A stretch of 64,000 nucleotides of DNA from Telopea speciosissima (lineage: Eukaryota; Streptophyta; Magnoliopsida; Proteales; Proteaceae): positions 38,610,946 to 38,674,945 of the forward strand of contig NC_057926.1 of assembly GCF_018873765.1 (NCBI RefSeq). The letters are read 5' to 3'. Numbering within the stretch: position 1 is the first letter of the stretch; each line of letters starts with the position of its first letter. The position numbers and the translations under genes are program-made. Under the pieces are notes generated by a model. That model had not been told where the DNA came from and ran no database searches. It saw only the letters and a program-made list of their open reading frames with translations. Below are positions 48,594 to 60,001 of this stretch, piece by piece.

Positions 48594-48840
48594 TATTGGA
48601 GATAAAATCTCAACCGAGATTTTATCATTTTAAATTCTTTTGAATTTGATTTGCTTGGTTGTATAGATAAGATCATAGTAGCTATAGATATGATTCCTTT
48701 CTTAGAATCCCTTGATTCTTTCCTGTAGATAAGGATTGCCATATTGGCTTCCTAGATTTCATTCATTTGATTCGTATAAATATATCTCAATGCAATAAGG
48801 TAATCATCCTATTCCAAACCATTTGAATACTTTCTTTACA
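48594..48840 (+). repeat. Right LTR of copia element 3
   Basis: 247 bp, TATTGGAGATAAAATC...TTCTTTACA, followed by AGACT (48841-48845). It lacks six bases of an AATTTG repeat present in the left copy. Confidence 0.88.
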
Positions 48841-49499
48841 AGACTGATATAATGAGTGTGTGGACCTCAATCTACCATAACCTCACAAACGCCACGAACA
48901 TCATACTCTTGATGCACACAAAGGTATCACATTCAAAACTGTGTCTCTATTGGGTTTGATCCCATCGTCCAACATCCTCGAAAAGCAGGACATACCTTCG
49001 TTGTAGAACCCGTTTTGTACATAGGAACCTATCAAGGAGTTCTATGAAACTAAGCTGTGTTTGGTATGCATTGTAAGTTGATTTTCGCATTCTGTACATG
49101 GCAACAAGAGAATTCGCCACAAATACATCAAAATCGGACCCAAACTTCACAATGCCTTGTGAACCGCTTTCCCTAATCCGACATCCTGAAGCTGCACACA
49201 CCCCTTGAGGGCAAAAGGGAACGTAAAATTGTCGGGTACGTACAACGCCCAAATCTCTCATATGTTGGTAGAGAACGACAGAGTGGTGACAAGGGCCATT
49301 CTCGATGAAGCCTTGAATCATGATGACCTAGAGGAAAACATGTTTGGTGTCACAGCGGGGCTGTGGTGGGGGGGTGTGGGTTGGGGAAGTAACAGAGGGA
49401 GAGGAAGACAGGGAGGGCGGGGCATGGTGGTGGGTTGGGTTGCAACAGGGGTTAGGAGCGGGTGGGATTTGGTTGGGTTGCAACAGGACATGGGGACCG

Positions 49500-49575
49500 G
49501 TGGGATTGCAGGAGGAGGAACATGAAGAAGAAGAGGGGGACGGTGATGTCAGTCCCATTAGGTTTTTATGTTAAA
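49500..49575 (-). repeat. Inverted repeat arm, right, beside the PPR fragment
   Basis: Complement of the left arm (43801-43875): GACGGTGATGTCAGTCCCATTAGG running into poly(A). Between this arm and the PPR reading lies a G-rich stretch (49350-49500) with GGGTTGGGTTGCAACAGG repeats. Confidence 0.8.
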
Positions 49576-49736
49576 AAAAAAAAAAAAATTTCTTTGCATG
49601 GGTAAAATTGGCAATATAAAAAATTACAATATGTGAAATGTTGAATACCTGAACTACAAATTTATCAACACCTTAGAAGCCTGGATGCCATTTACCAGAA
49701 AAAAAAATAAAAAACGTTGATATATGCGATCATTAC

Positions 49737-50877
49737 CTTAGTTAGTAAGTACACGTATTATATGCGTACCCGAACTTTTGAACGAATAATACTCCCGTCC
49801 CCGCACTTTCCCGTATTTTTATAAAAAAATACATATGTTAACCGATCGAGTATTATACTCGTATAATTCGGGTATTATAAGGTTTATACTTTTTAAGTTT
49901 TAACCCTAATGTTTAAAAACAAAAAAAAAAAAAAAAAAAAAAACCCAAAAGATTAGAATTTAGAAACGATTTCACTTTCCCTTTTGCGATTTGCGTCGAA
50001 CACTCCAACCCTAGCAGGCAACAGCAACCCCCCTCCATCTCCAACCATCTTCCCCATCTCTGTTCAACATTTGCGATCATCAAAGCTTCGACGGCGACGG
50101 CAGCAGCGACGTTTCTCCTTTGTGGTTAGTATCCCTTTCTTTATTTCTTCTTCCACTGTGGTTAGTATCCCTTTCTTTATTTCCTATTGTTTGCTAATCA
50201 AACGAAAAATCACAAGTTCCAACTGCATCTCCATGGAAAATAGAAACGGAAAGCCTTTTTGATTCTCACCACAATCCACATTCCGCACTGAAAACATGTC
50301 GGCTTTTCTTTCTATCTCTCTCTCTTTTGGTTGTGTCTACTATAATTTTGCCCCTTCTTCCCTTCCAGCCTTTTCTATTTCCACTTCTAATTATAGCCTC
50401 AAGCTCACATAAAAGTATATTCACAGGCCTATGAATGCCCCTTTAATCGCAACGGCTAGGTCCACATTCTGCAAATAAAAGAAATGTTTGTAGCTTTGGA
50501 CCTATCCTCTATAATAGACTATTATATTGATATTTTATGGTTTAGAGACTACTTTATTGATATTTTGGTATGTTAAATGATAATCTTAAAGATGTAATAT
50601 AGGATATTATATTATTGTGTTTATTTTAGTTCATAAAATTATGATATTATTTTGTTTATTAGGTGGTGAATGTATGTTATATAATGAATAAATGCCTATT
50701 TTTTAAAAAGTATTATTACCGTCTATGTCGTATTATATACATATTAAATGCATATCGTATTATTATTGTATATATTTTATGAAGTTGAACTTTTTAAAAA
50801 CATTATTACCGTCTAATCTGTTTAATTGCTGTACGTATCCGTCCCGTACAATTGCGGTTCCGAACTTACTTACTAAG
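49737..50877. mobile_element. hAT-like non-autonomous element carrying a gene-like segment
   Basis: The left end reads CTTAGTTAGTAAGTAC and the right end, inverted, reads CTTAGTAAGTAAGTTC. The flanks ATCATTAC (49729-49736) and GTCATTAC (50878-50885) match at 7 of 8 bases, the duplication length of hAT elements. The ends are AT-rich, but 49975-50130 is GC-richer, with CGACGGCGACGGCAGCAGCG, like a plant first exon, followed by two 25-bp direct repeats (TGTGGTTAGTATCCCTTTC...). No transposase is present. Confidence 0.6.
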
Positions 50878-51077
50878 GTCATTACTCATTACGCCTTCCC
50901 TATGTCTGTGTGAGACACTTTAATCTTTTGATCACGGCCGTCAATTGTCAGTCAGCTTCAGCGATAACTCTGCTTGCGAACAATTTATGATGTTTGAAAA
51001 TTGTTCCCACCCTTTTCCGTTCCTTTTGTCATTAAGAGCTTCTGACTACTGAGGTCTGGCAGTAGTTGCCTCGGCAG

Positions 51078-51086
51078 TTTATATAG
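51078..51086 (+). promoter_or_regulatory. TATA box of B3 gene 2
   Basis: TTTATATAG about 120 bp upstream of the ATG (51207), followed by a CT-rich leader. The aligned part of copy 1 has no TATA match. Confidence 0.5.
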
Positions 51087-51206
51087 TCTCTTACTTCTCT
51101 TTACTTCTTTTCACCTCTGTTATGTTTCTCTTTCCTTTTTCCTCTTCTCGTCTGGGTCGCTTGCGGGAGTTTGGGAGGGAGTGAGGAATTGGGCTGAAAA
51201 CAAGTC

Positions 51207-54200
51207 ATGGTAAGCTTGCTTCTGTTCCAAATCACCCTAGCTTCTTGATCCTTCTTTCTTATATATTATTCTTGTTAATTTGTAGTTGACTTCATCTAAA
51301 TTTCAATAATGCCTTAATCTGTGATGTTTCTTTTGATGGTCTCTCAAAATTTCCCTTTTCTTCCATATCTCTTTCTTGTTGCCATTTTTATTGTTATTAA
51401 TATCATTTTCATGCGACCCCATTTGTTCATCTTTTTGTATTCATGTGTATGATCTGTGTAGATTAAAACAAATCTTGGATATCGACTGAACTTGGTAGTA
51501 ATTTTATTAAGGAACACAATTAGGTTTTGACACCTTGATTGAGTAGTTCTGTGAACCCAACTGACTATCAGACTCGGGTTGCTGTTTACAATTAATTTTT
51601 TTTTTTTTTTACCTGATTACTAGTTTTCTAATGTAAACATGCCAAATTGCCAATGTCTTTAATGGTTTCTGGTACATTTTTACTGATTATTTTATTATTG
51701 GTTTAGTAATATAGACTCAACCGTCCCACATTCTATAGATGACCAGTCTTGTACCTTATGCTTCATGACAGTGCATAAAAAAGCATCAAACAGAATGAAG
51801 AACTGAGGCATACTCGTCTTGTTTCGTGAGCATAACATTTATCTCAAGAAAGAAAATCATCCAGGCTGATAATACTCCAATAACTACTAACAATAAAAAC
51901 TTCCCCTCAAAATTTATTAACCATCCTGTTTCTTTCTTGTATAACATTTGGCATTGTGTAACTGCCATTAGAGACAAGGGAGCTTCCTGCTTCAAAACCA
52001 ATTCTGAATACTTATTTAGAAACCAATTTTTATCTGATGCATTTTGAATGCTTCAATTGAATTTCAGGCTTCCACTATTTTGTTTGTTTATTTATTTATT
52101 TTTTTGGAAGCATATTATTATGCATTAATTATGCAATAATTAATACTCCCAAAATGTAAAGGCAAAAGACTTCCTTTTAAGTCTACCCCTACATATAAAG
52201 AAGAAATGGAAGTACAAATATAAATTCCAATGTAGCATCTCATAGTATATTTACTCCCATAAAGTCCTAGTGTGCAAGGATGCTCAAGTCTTAAGTGGTA
52301 TCACATTGTCCATATTGATGTTCGAAAAATTCATAGAAAATAAAAAAACTAAAATCTCACGTCTAGCTAGGGTGGCATTGTATTGTTGTAATAATGTCTG
52401 ACAGAACTCCCTGTAGAAATAAAAGAAAACCATTATCTCAAAAGAGATGTTGCCACATTTATTTGATTTGCATCATACTGATCAATTATGAAAATAAATC
52501 TCAGGTAATCATAGCATTGCACCATGAATTTGAACATCCCAACCATTTTTTTTGCAACCCTCTGAACTATCTGGACACTAGTCTATTTGATGCAGGTGCA
52601 CTACCTTTGACCGACTCAAAGCTGTTTGGAAACCCATACAGAGATGAACCGGGTCCAAATCTGGGATTTATTCTAGTAGGATATTTAGATTTATTAGCTT
52701 GGATTTATCTTGTGGTCTTTTATTCTTTTACTTAGTCGTATAAGGTTGAGTCAAAGTGAGTGCCTGCGTGGCCAAAGTGGTTGTGCGATCTTCTTCCCCC
52801 CCTCCCCCTCTTTTCTTCTTATGTGATTCCACCACTGTTTTTACAACATTTTTAGAGAACCTCAATTCCTGAAGTAAAGCCATGGCCTCTGTTTCTTTAG
52901 AGAACCTCAGTCCCTGAAGTAAAGCCATTACCTCTGCTTTGGCATCAGCTTTATTTGTATAACATAGTTTTATTAGAGCATCAGACTGGAGCATACTTCA
53001 CAAACAAAAAAATTTAAGAACCAAGTCTGTAGACTGTTTCAGCTAGACTGTTTTAGGGTGGTTCATGATATGACTCTGCAATTGGCCTTTAGGGATTGGG
53101 AGGTGGATCCTCCAGTGATGTATATGAGGTCAGTTGGAGAAACTTTACATAATTAGTTCTGTTTTGATAAGAGAATTTGAATATGGAAGTCAAGAAAAAA
53201 ATTGCAGATATAAAATAAAAACTAAAATCTCACGGCTAGCTAGGGTGGCATTGTATTGTTGTAATAATGTCTGACAGAACTCCCTGTAGAAATAGAAGAA
53301 CACTAATATCTCAAAAAATATGTGGCCGCATATATTTGATTTTCATCATACTGATCAATTATGAAAATGATTGGAATCTCTGGTAATCATAGCATTGCAC
53401 CATGATTTTTGAACATCCCTACCATTTTTTTGGCAACCCTCTCAACTATCTAGGCACTGGTCTGTTTTTACAATATCGTTAGAGAATCTCAGTCCCTCAA
53501 GTAAAGCCATGGCCTCTGCTTTGGCATCACATCAGCTTTATTTGTATAACTTAAGATTTTTACTAGAGCACCAGACTGGAGCATACTTGACAGTTGACAA
53601 ACAACAAAGTTTAAGCACCAAGTCTGTAGACTGTTTCAACTAAGACTGTTCGTTCACGACTCTGCAATTGGCCTTTAGAGATCGAGAGGTGGATCCTCTA
53701 GTGATGTATATGAGGTCAGTTGGAGAAAGTTACATAATTAGTTCTGTTTTGATAAGAGAGTTTGAATATGGAAGTCGAAAAAAACATTGCAGATCAACCT
53801 TATTATGCTATAATTCCTTACTGTGTAACCAGAGTACGATGTAGAGTGAGAGCTGGGAGCAGATTCCAAATGAAGTGCCAAATTTGTGAAGATTTAAAAA
53901 TCAAAAGCGTCTTCGGATCCCAGTCTGCTTATATAATATGTTATTGTTGCTGAAGTTATTATTTTAGTTATTGCACTAAAATTATATCCAAAAATTTAAA
54001 GTAGTTTCCCTTTTTGGAGGTAAATTTAAAAGGAAAAGTTGGCTATAACATTACAAGTAGTCTGGACTATCTATTCATATCATTATGTTGGTTAATCGAA
54101 ATTCAGAACAAATGATTGTATGTTTCTATAGTAACTTTCTGTTAGCTCTTTTTATGTGGATCATTTGATGACTCTGTGTGTGTGTGTGTGTGTTGTAACG

Positions 54201-57200
54201 CCCAATCCTTCTGGTAAGTATCAGCCCACACGGCAATTATGAAAATGGTTGAGAAGTGTAAAATTCAAAAAATTTGGTGGTTCATAATGGAACCTAAAAC
54301 TTGACTTGTAGCTAATGAAAATTTGTTGTAACCATCCTACAGTTTATTCTCTTGACTTAGGACAGCGCCTATACCCAAGTGCGAAGCCTCGCAATCTAAT
54401 TGAAAAACTTTTTTCGAAATCCGGCAAGGTGAGTATAGGAGCACTTTTCTTTTCTCTTAAGGCATCTTCTTCTTGACTAAAGGGAAGCCTTCGTCGCCTG
54501 CTTTAGTCCATTCGAAGCTCCCTTTCTTCATGCAATCACCAATAGAAATTGTGGAAGTTATGGACATTGAGTTCACAAGTGGATTAAGATCATATTAAAG
54601 ATGTGATACCCAATGATAACTCCACGTTAGTCTGGACTATCTATTCATATCATTATGTTGGTTAATCGAAAATCAGAACAAATGATTGTATGTTTCTATA
54701 GTAACTTTCTGTTAGCTCTTTTTATGTAGATCATTTGATGACTGTGTGTGTTGTAACGCCCAATCCTTCTTATAAGTATCAGCCCACACGACAATTATAA
54801 AAATGGTTGAGAAGTGTAAAATTTCTAAAAATTGGTGGTTCATAATGGGACCTAAAACTTGACTTGTAGCTAACGAAAATTTGTTGTAACCATCCAACAG
54901 TTTATTCTCTTGACTTAGGACAGCGCCTGTACCCAAGTGCGAAGTCTCGCAGTCTAATTGAAAAACTTTTTCGAAATCTGGCAGGTCGAGTATAGGAGCA
55001 CTTTTCTTTTCTCTTAAGGCATCTTCTTCTTGATTAAAGGGAAGCCTTCGTCGCCTGCTTTAGTCCATTCGAAGCACCCTTTCTCCATTCAATCACCAAT
55101 AGAAATCATGGAAGTTATGGACATTGTGTTCACAAGTGGATTAAGATCATATTAAAGATGTGATGCCCAATGACAACTCCACGTTAGTATTGATCCCAGG
55201 CCGTTTGGCTGAGAAAATGGAGAGAGTTAGAAAGCTTCGCGTGTTTGGAGTCTGCTTAAACAGTGTTTATTGAGAGTTGAGACTAGCCCATTCATTCAGA
55301 TCATTCCTCCAAGTGACTCAAAATAGTGGAACATGAACGCAATGGTTCCTTCACGAGCCTATGAAGGCCTTTGTTATTGAAAGTAGTATCTCATTATGGG
55401 AATAGGAGAGCATTCAATCACAATAAATGGAAGAAATGTAGTCCCAAATTTCCGAGATTGCAGATCACTCGCAAATCCATGCCAAACCACAAGTTATGCA
55501 ATCTATAAATAAAATTGAACCTTTCTCAGCAGTTTATCTTGATGATGTGGTGTGTTATTTCCCTTTTGCAAAGGATTTGGTCCGTCCTTGTCATGCCTTG
55601 CTTGTGGTAGCTGCATTTATTTGGGCATCAGCTCACTTATTGTTGCACTGCAGATCAGATTGTGAACTACTCCATTCATAGTCATGTTGCAGATAATATT
55701 TGCACTTCTTTCCTCTAGTTCACCGGATTTCATACTTCTTGGAGAGTATCCTCAAGTCAATAAAAACACACCCTTTTATTGCATTATTCAATTGCAGTGC
55801 CATGTCGAACTAAGGGAAACATGGATATCGTATTGGACAGATATTTGGAGGTTCCCAAATGAGGCAAAAGAATCAAACTTCATCCAATAATTGTGCTCAG
55901 GCTTTTCAGTTTGTATGATGATTGGAAATCAACCTTAACCTAAATATATAATTTAGCTTGCAAACACCATGAATACTTGAACTTAATCCAGCATCTCTGT
56001 TCAGGCTCCTCTTTTAATACAAATCCTGACAAATTTTCCTCTTTGCCTAGTGATGTAAATTTAGATATGTTCACTAGCCAAAACTTAAATGGTTTTAGAT
56101 GTATTTTGCAGGCATATCATTTGGCAGGTGGTCCAAATATTCAGTATGAAGATTCTGGAAAAATTGCTCTTTCCTCTGGACAAGGAAATGATAAAGGTTG
56201 TACATATATGCTACATCTACATAATTGCTAGAATGAAAGTTGTAGCTGTGCTCTGATTCTCTTGGAGTCTTTCTTTCACCTTTTTGTAGGTAAAAGAAGG
56301 GAGAAACTGCAATACCAAGGCTCTAATGCAAAGCACCATGCGACTGAGCCACAGGACCAGCCTCTGTTGAAACCTATCAATAATGTGGTCCATGATGATG
56401 AACTTATGCCGCTCTCAGGGAACCCTTACTTTCATTGCATTATGGTGAAATCAAATGTGAAACCCCCTTTTCAGCTGGTAATTGTTTCGTAACTTCCATT
56501 AGAGGAACTCTAAGGTGTCAGATTTGACCATATGAGGTACCAATTAGGGTATTTAGTATTTACAGAAGATGGAACAGTGTGAAATCACTAATCCATGGAT
56601 AATGAATATGAGATCTATACCAGAAAAATGATTTGAATCGTTGTTCTCGGACTCCAGATCTAGCACACTCTTCTGATTAGTATGGTTAGAAATTGTGCAG
56701 ATATTAGTTAAAATAAATATATAAAATTTTATGGTGGATGCCATCTTGGTCGTGGTGGCGCTTCCACTTATGGCTGATTCGTTTGTCCTTTTTTGGGCAC
56801 CCCAGGATGAATGGTGGGCTATACCTGAACCTTGGATTTCTTACGGGAGTGTCAAGTTTGATCTGGAACTTTTGGCCAACTTAGAAGAGCTAGATGTGGT
56901 TAAAAGAAAAGATGATTAGAGATAAATGCTGTAATATAAATGAGAAGAATTCATGATATCATTATCAACAGATATTGAGCTTTACTATCAAAAGTGGCCC
57001 TTAGGAAACCTCTAGGTGACCCTTAAAAAAAACGAACAACTCTATGGGTAGGCAGTTAGTGTCTAATTATCAGCTTGAGGACTAATGACCTGGCCGATCC
57101 GGATCATTCATCAGATAGGTCACCACCTGGGATTTTTGCAAAATTTTTTTGTGTAGAGTTTCTGTATAGTCCAAATAAGCTTTGTATGGCACTGTGTATT

Positions 57201-58208
57201 GTAATCTTCCCTGGTGAAGTTTCAAGTCTCCAAGATGTGTCTCTAGGAGGGTTCTCTTGGAGTCTTGGTGCAAGGATTCTCTCCTGGAGCTGGAGAGGTT
57301 GAATAAGAGAAGTGTGAGAGTAGGGTGTGAGGCCCACTCAGGGACTCCGGATCCTCTCTTTTTTTTTTTCTCTTACTGGATCTTTCCAGTATGGAGAGGT
57401 GCTGCAGGCTGTTTTCCTGTGCCATATACTGATGTGTCACCCATGAATACTGAATTGTCTTCATCAATTTCTTCCTGTCTGCTGGGTGAAAATTGGGTCC
57501 TCCCCAAGCTTCATCAACTTAGTGTTGAGAATTGAGATTGGCACTTGATGAAATGGTCAACCCATCCGTAATCTCACTGACTGTTCACGTAAACTATTCT
57601 TGTTTTTTTTATTTGCAAGAGAAATTATCTGATGGATAGACATAGTTCATACACTATAAAAATGGGTGTACCCAGTGCACGAGGCTCCTACCACTGCAGG
57701 GTCTGGGGAGGGTCATAATGTACGCAGCCTTACCCCTGCTTTCGCAGAGATGCTGTTTCCAGACTTGAACCTGTGACCACTTGGTCACAATGGAGCAACC
57801 TTTACCGTTGCACCAAGGCCCACCCTCACATAGTTCATACACTATCAGTTTAAATTATTAGAGATCAGTGTACCTAATCTTTCCCAGTTTCTCACATCAC
57901 AGGTCATTCCAGTAAAACTGCATCAATTGCTTCCATCAACCATGGTTCCTGTGGTTCTTACTTTCCGGAACAAGGACTGGAAGGTGACATATTATGGAGA
58001 TCGTAACTTAAAACGCTTTGATCCCAGCTGGAAACATTTTGCAGTTGACAACGATTTGAAGATTGGAGATGGCTGTGTTTTTGATCTCATGACGAACACT
58101 AGTGAGATTATCAAGTTCAGAGTGCAGATTCTGAGAGGTGATATCCCGGATGAATTCCTCCGCAGGGTCAGTGGTGAGAGTTTGGAGGTGCCTATTTTAA
58201 TTGAATAG
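51207..58208 (+). CDS. B3-domain protein gene, copy 2
   Basis: Same model as copy 1: ATG at the end of exon 1 (51207-51209, followed by GTAAGC), then 56112-56196, 56290-56477 and 57903-58208, 193 aa. Exons 3 and 4 have exactly the lengths of copy 1 (188 and 306 nt); exon 2 is one codon shorter. The B3 domain reads YFHCIMVKSN, VVLTFRNKDW, YYGDRNLKRF, GDGCVFDLM and IIKFRVQI; the last-exon proteins agree at about 70 of 101 residues. No internal stop or frameshift, so both copies seem to have been kept as coding. The start exon is inferred. Intron 1 is enlarged by a gypsy fragment and its duplication, intron 3 by an Au SINE. Both copies lie in the same orientation, 21.5 kb apart start to start. 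Confidence 0.72.
54061..55187. repeat. Tandem duplication (570 bp) containing a Ty3/gypsy fragment
   Basis: Units 54061-54630 and 54631-55187 are near-identical, both starting TCTGGACTATCTATTCAT and ending TAACTCCACGTTAG / CAACTCCACGTTAG. On the minus strand each holds gypsy RT/RNase H remains: CMKKGSFEWTKAGDEGF, LVKKK and, in the second, GTGAVLSQENK. The left half of each unit is B3-intron sequence shared with copy 1, so the gypsy piece entered first and the block was then duplicated. Confidence 0.85.
57640..57845 (-). mobile_element. Au SINE in intron 3 of B3 gene 2
   Basis: SINE body 57658-57827 (170 bp, minus strand), flanked by an exact 18-bp duplication ACATAGTTCATACACTAT (57640-57657 and 57828-57845). 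The head reads GGGCCTTGGTGCAACGGTAAAGG, the B-box region GGTCACAGGTTCAAG, the tail CTCGTGCACTGGGTACACCC. Copy 1 keeps a related empty site (TAACTTTCATACACTATCAG near 34893). Confidence 0.95.
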
Positions 58209-58440
58209 GATTTTTGTGCATTAATATTTTCTTATAGATATGTTGTGCATGTATATGGGCTCTTATATGCCTGCACAGGGCATCTAGTAAATTCCAATGC
58301 ACCTATATACCGTTGGTCTGTAAAACCTACACTGTTGCAGTACATTCAGGTGGGCTTATTACTCTGATTTATCAATTATTTGGCCCCTATAAGGACAATC
58401 TATGAGCACCTGCTTATTTATTGAACTGAATGTTTGGCTT

Positions 58441-59275
58441 TTGTGTTTAAAAACAACATATGTATGTGTTTGACCTGGCTGACAGTGCCAGTTGGAGAAT
58501 AGTAGTTTGAAGTTCTGATCAGAGCCAACTTACTGGTCAAAATGGATCAAACCAGCCAAACGAAATTCATCTTATTTGGACAATCCTATTATTTGATCTT
58601 TTCCTTTAACAGCTGCCCTGCTGTTTAACCATCCTGTTTTTTCTTACCATCATTTAAAAAAAGAGGAAGCCAAACCACTTGACGCAGGTTTGAAGGAAGA
58701 AATTGTAGGAAAATATGTTTTTATGTCATGCTAGACCAGATACAGTAGTGATTCCCAGACTCACTTGTAAGGCTCCTTGCCAATTCGAGCAGAGTCGGTT
58801 TCACACAGGTTACTTTAGTTTGGAGTTGCAATGATTTTGCAACTCACCACGTTGAAACTAACTGGTTTGTTTGCTTAATTTGCGAACTGGTATTTTTTTT
58901 GGCTTTCTGGTGTGTAACTGTGTATAGAGAAGCATTTTCAGCTGGCCACTATGACATGCAACGTAGCCTCAGGATTTGTAGCCAACAGAGTAATAGACTA
59001 GTTGGCTAATGCTATTGTTAGTCTTATGTTGATTTGTAACAAATTCCTCATGGCCAGCAACTAGATTTAGGTCAAATGGATTGAACACTTAAAGAAAAAA
59101 CTCATCTTAAAAGAGAACTCAGTCACATTTCTTTCCCGAATCCAAAAGTAAGATAAAAATGAAATAAGTTCCTCATCTGCCTACAAAATTCTGATGCTTG
59201 TGAGCAACCGGGAGCAAGCTAGACCTTGCTCCTTATTCTTACTGTTTCCATCTCGTGCATCTCTTCTTGTATCAC
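58441..59275. other. Spacer between B3 gene 2 and the Kunitz-like gene
   Basis: Homology between the B3 copies fades near 58440. No gene or repeat was recognised; the right end must include the Kunitz-like 3' UTR. Confidence 0.5.
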
Positions 59276-60001
59276 TTAACTACGAATTGCCTTTACAAAC
59301 ATGAAGGGAAACTCTCTGTTCTGAGACACAGTTAGCCATCTCTTCCCATTCTCTTCCATAATACCGATATTACCACATTCGACATGACATGACTCGCACA
59401 CGCTTGGGCAATACATAATGCTATATTCAGGGCTAGAGTTGGATCTGCTGATCCGCTTGATTTTGAACCAGTTTCTGACTGTTGAGGAGCCAGGGTGGCC
59501 TGGTTGGCCTCCGATTGTTACACACCTCATCTGGCTCTTTGATGATGAGTGATGTGATTCTTGAACTTGCCAAACCACAGGCATCTCTGAGAATCTAATG
59601 TTTACATCAGTTGCCTCGTTGATGGCTCTCTCATGAGAAGGTGATGGGGTGTTTCCAAGAAGCATCCTCTCTATTGCAGTCTTGAAGGTTGAATCTCTCT
59701 GGATAATCATATCATCATGTGAATTTGATGCTGGGGAGAAAGACACCGGTGAACCAAAGTTGGTATTCGAAGAATGCTGCTTCACCATGGAAGATTGAGA
59801 ACTCTGTCTTCTGTCAAGTGCCACACCACCTCCACTGCCTGCTCGGGCAGCTGAGACAAGGTAGTATGCCTGCCCAGCTTGGAGTTCATTGCCATCGGTA
59901 TCAAGCACTGCATTGTTATGGGAATGAGACCAGGAAATGGCCTGTGACTGAAGAGCCAAGGCCAAAACCAACAGTGAGGAAATCATTAATCTGGTTTGCA
60001 T
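59276..60001 (-). CDS. Kunitz-type (STI/miraculin-like) inhibitor family protein, atypical
   Basis: A single exon of 241 aa, as in most plant Kunitz inhibitors, which are normally 190-220 aa. Residues 1-21 (MQTRLMISSLLVLALALQSQA) form a signal peptide, so it is secreted or vacuolar. The family signature begins VLDTDGNELQAGQAYYLVSA (32-51); further landmarks are FGSPVSFSPA, DVNIRFSEMP and the C-terminal CPSVCESCHVECG (198-210). Five cysteines are seen (160, 198, 202, 205, 209); the first cysteine of the usual N-terminal disulfide is absent, and a Ser-rich stretch with the segment up to residue 130 is longer than usual. Typical members inhibit serine proteases, but the altered cysteine pattern makes activity uncertain. 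The ATG is the only one giving a signal peptide. A TATA box lies about 80 bp upstream. Confidence 0.88.
   Translation of the reverse strand: MQTRLMISSLLVLALALQSQAISWSHSHNNAVLDTDGNELQAGQAYYLVSAARAGSGGGVALDRRQSSQSSMVKQHSSNTNFGSPVSFSPASNSHDDMIIQRDSTFKTAIERMLLGNTPSPSHERAINEATDVNIRFSEMPVVWQVQESHHSSSKSQMRCVTIGGQPGHPGSSTVRNWFKIKRISRSNSSPEYSIMYCPSVCESCHVECGNIGIMEENGKRWLTVSQNREFPFMFVKAIRS

Larger units (their letters stand above)
44095..48840 (+). mobile_element. Ty1/copia element 3, complete but decayed
   Basis: 4746 bp between AGACT duplicates (44090-44094 and 48841-48845). LTRs of 253 and 247 bp differ at about 14 sites plus one 6-bp gap, so it is clearly older than element 1. The primer-binding site starts TGGTATCAACC (44348 on). 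A purine tract TGAGGGGGAG precedes the right LTR. It is inserted in the PPR fragment, in opposite orientation. Confidence 0.92.
43876..49345 (-). pseudogene. PPR (pentatricopeptide repeat) gene fragment, split by copia element 3
   Basis: Minus strand, 5' part about 49345-48846: MIQGFIENGPCHHSVVLY, HMRDLGVV, CAASGCRIRES and VKFGSDFDVFVANSLVAMY. 3' part 44094-43876: VQNAVIEMYLKCGRIGI, DLLLWSSMIEAYVRADLP and AQKLFKGMM...PDSITV. These are PLS-type PPR motifs of the land-plant organelle RNA-processing family, but only about 720 bp remain and frames change near 49235 and 49060. The copia element lies antisense in it between AGACT duplicates. It has no start, no C-terminal E/DYW region and is dead. 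Confidence 0.8.

Noticed and set aside
49328-49558. Pro/Ser-rich frames on both strands
   Set aside because: Arises from G-rich/C-rich simple repeats between the PPR fragment and the inverted repeat arm; no domain.
55977-56231. Longer open frame extending upstream of B3 copy 2 exon 2, possibly an alternative start
   Set aside because: The upstream part is not open or conserved in copy 1, while the TTTTGCAG acceptor is conserved in both copies.
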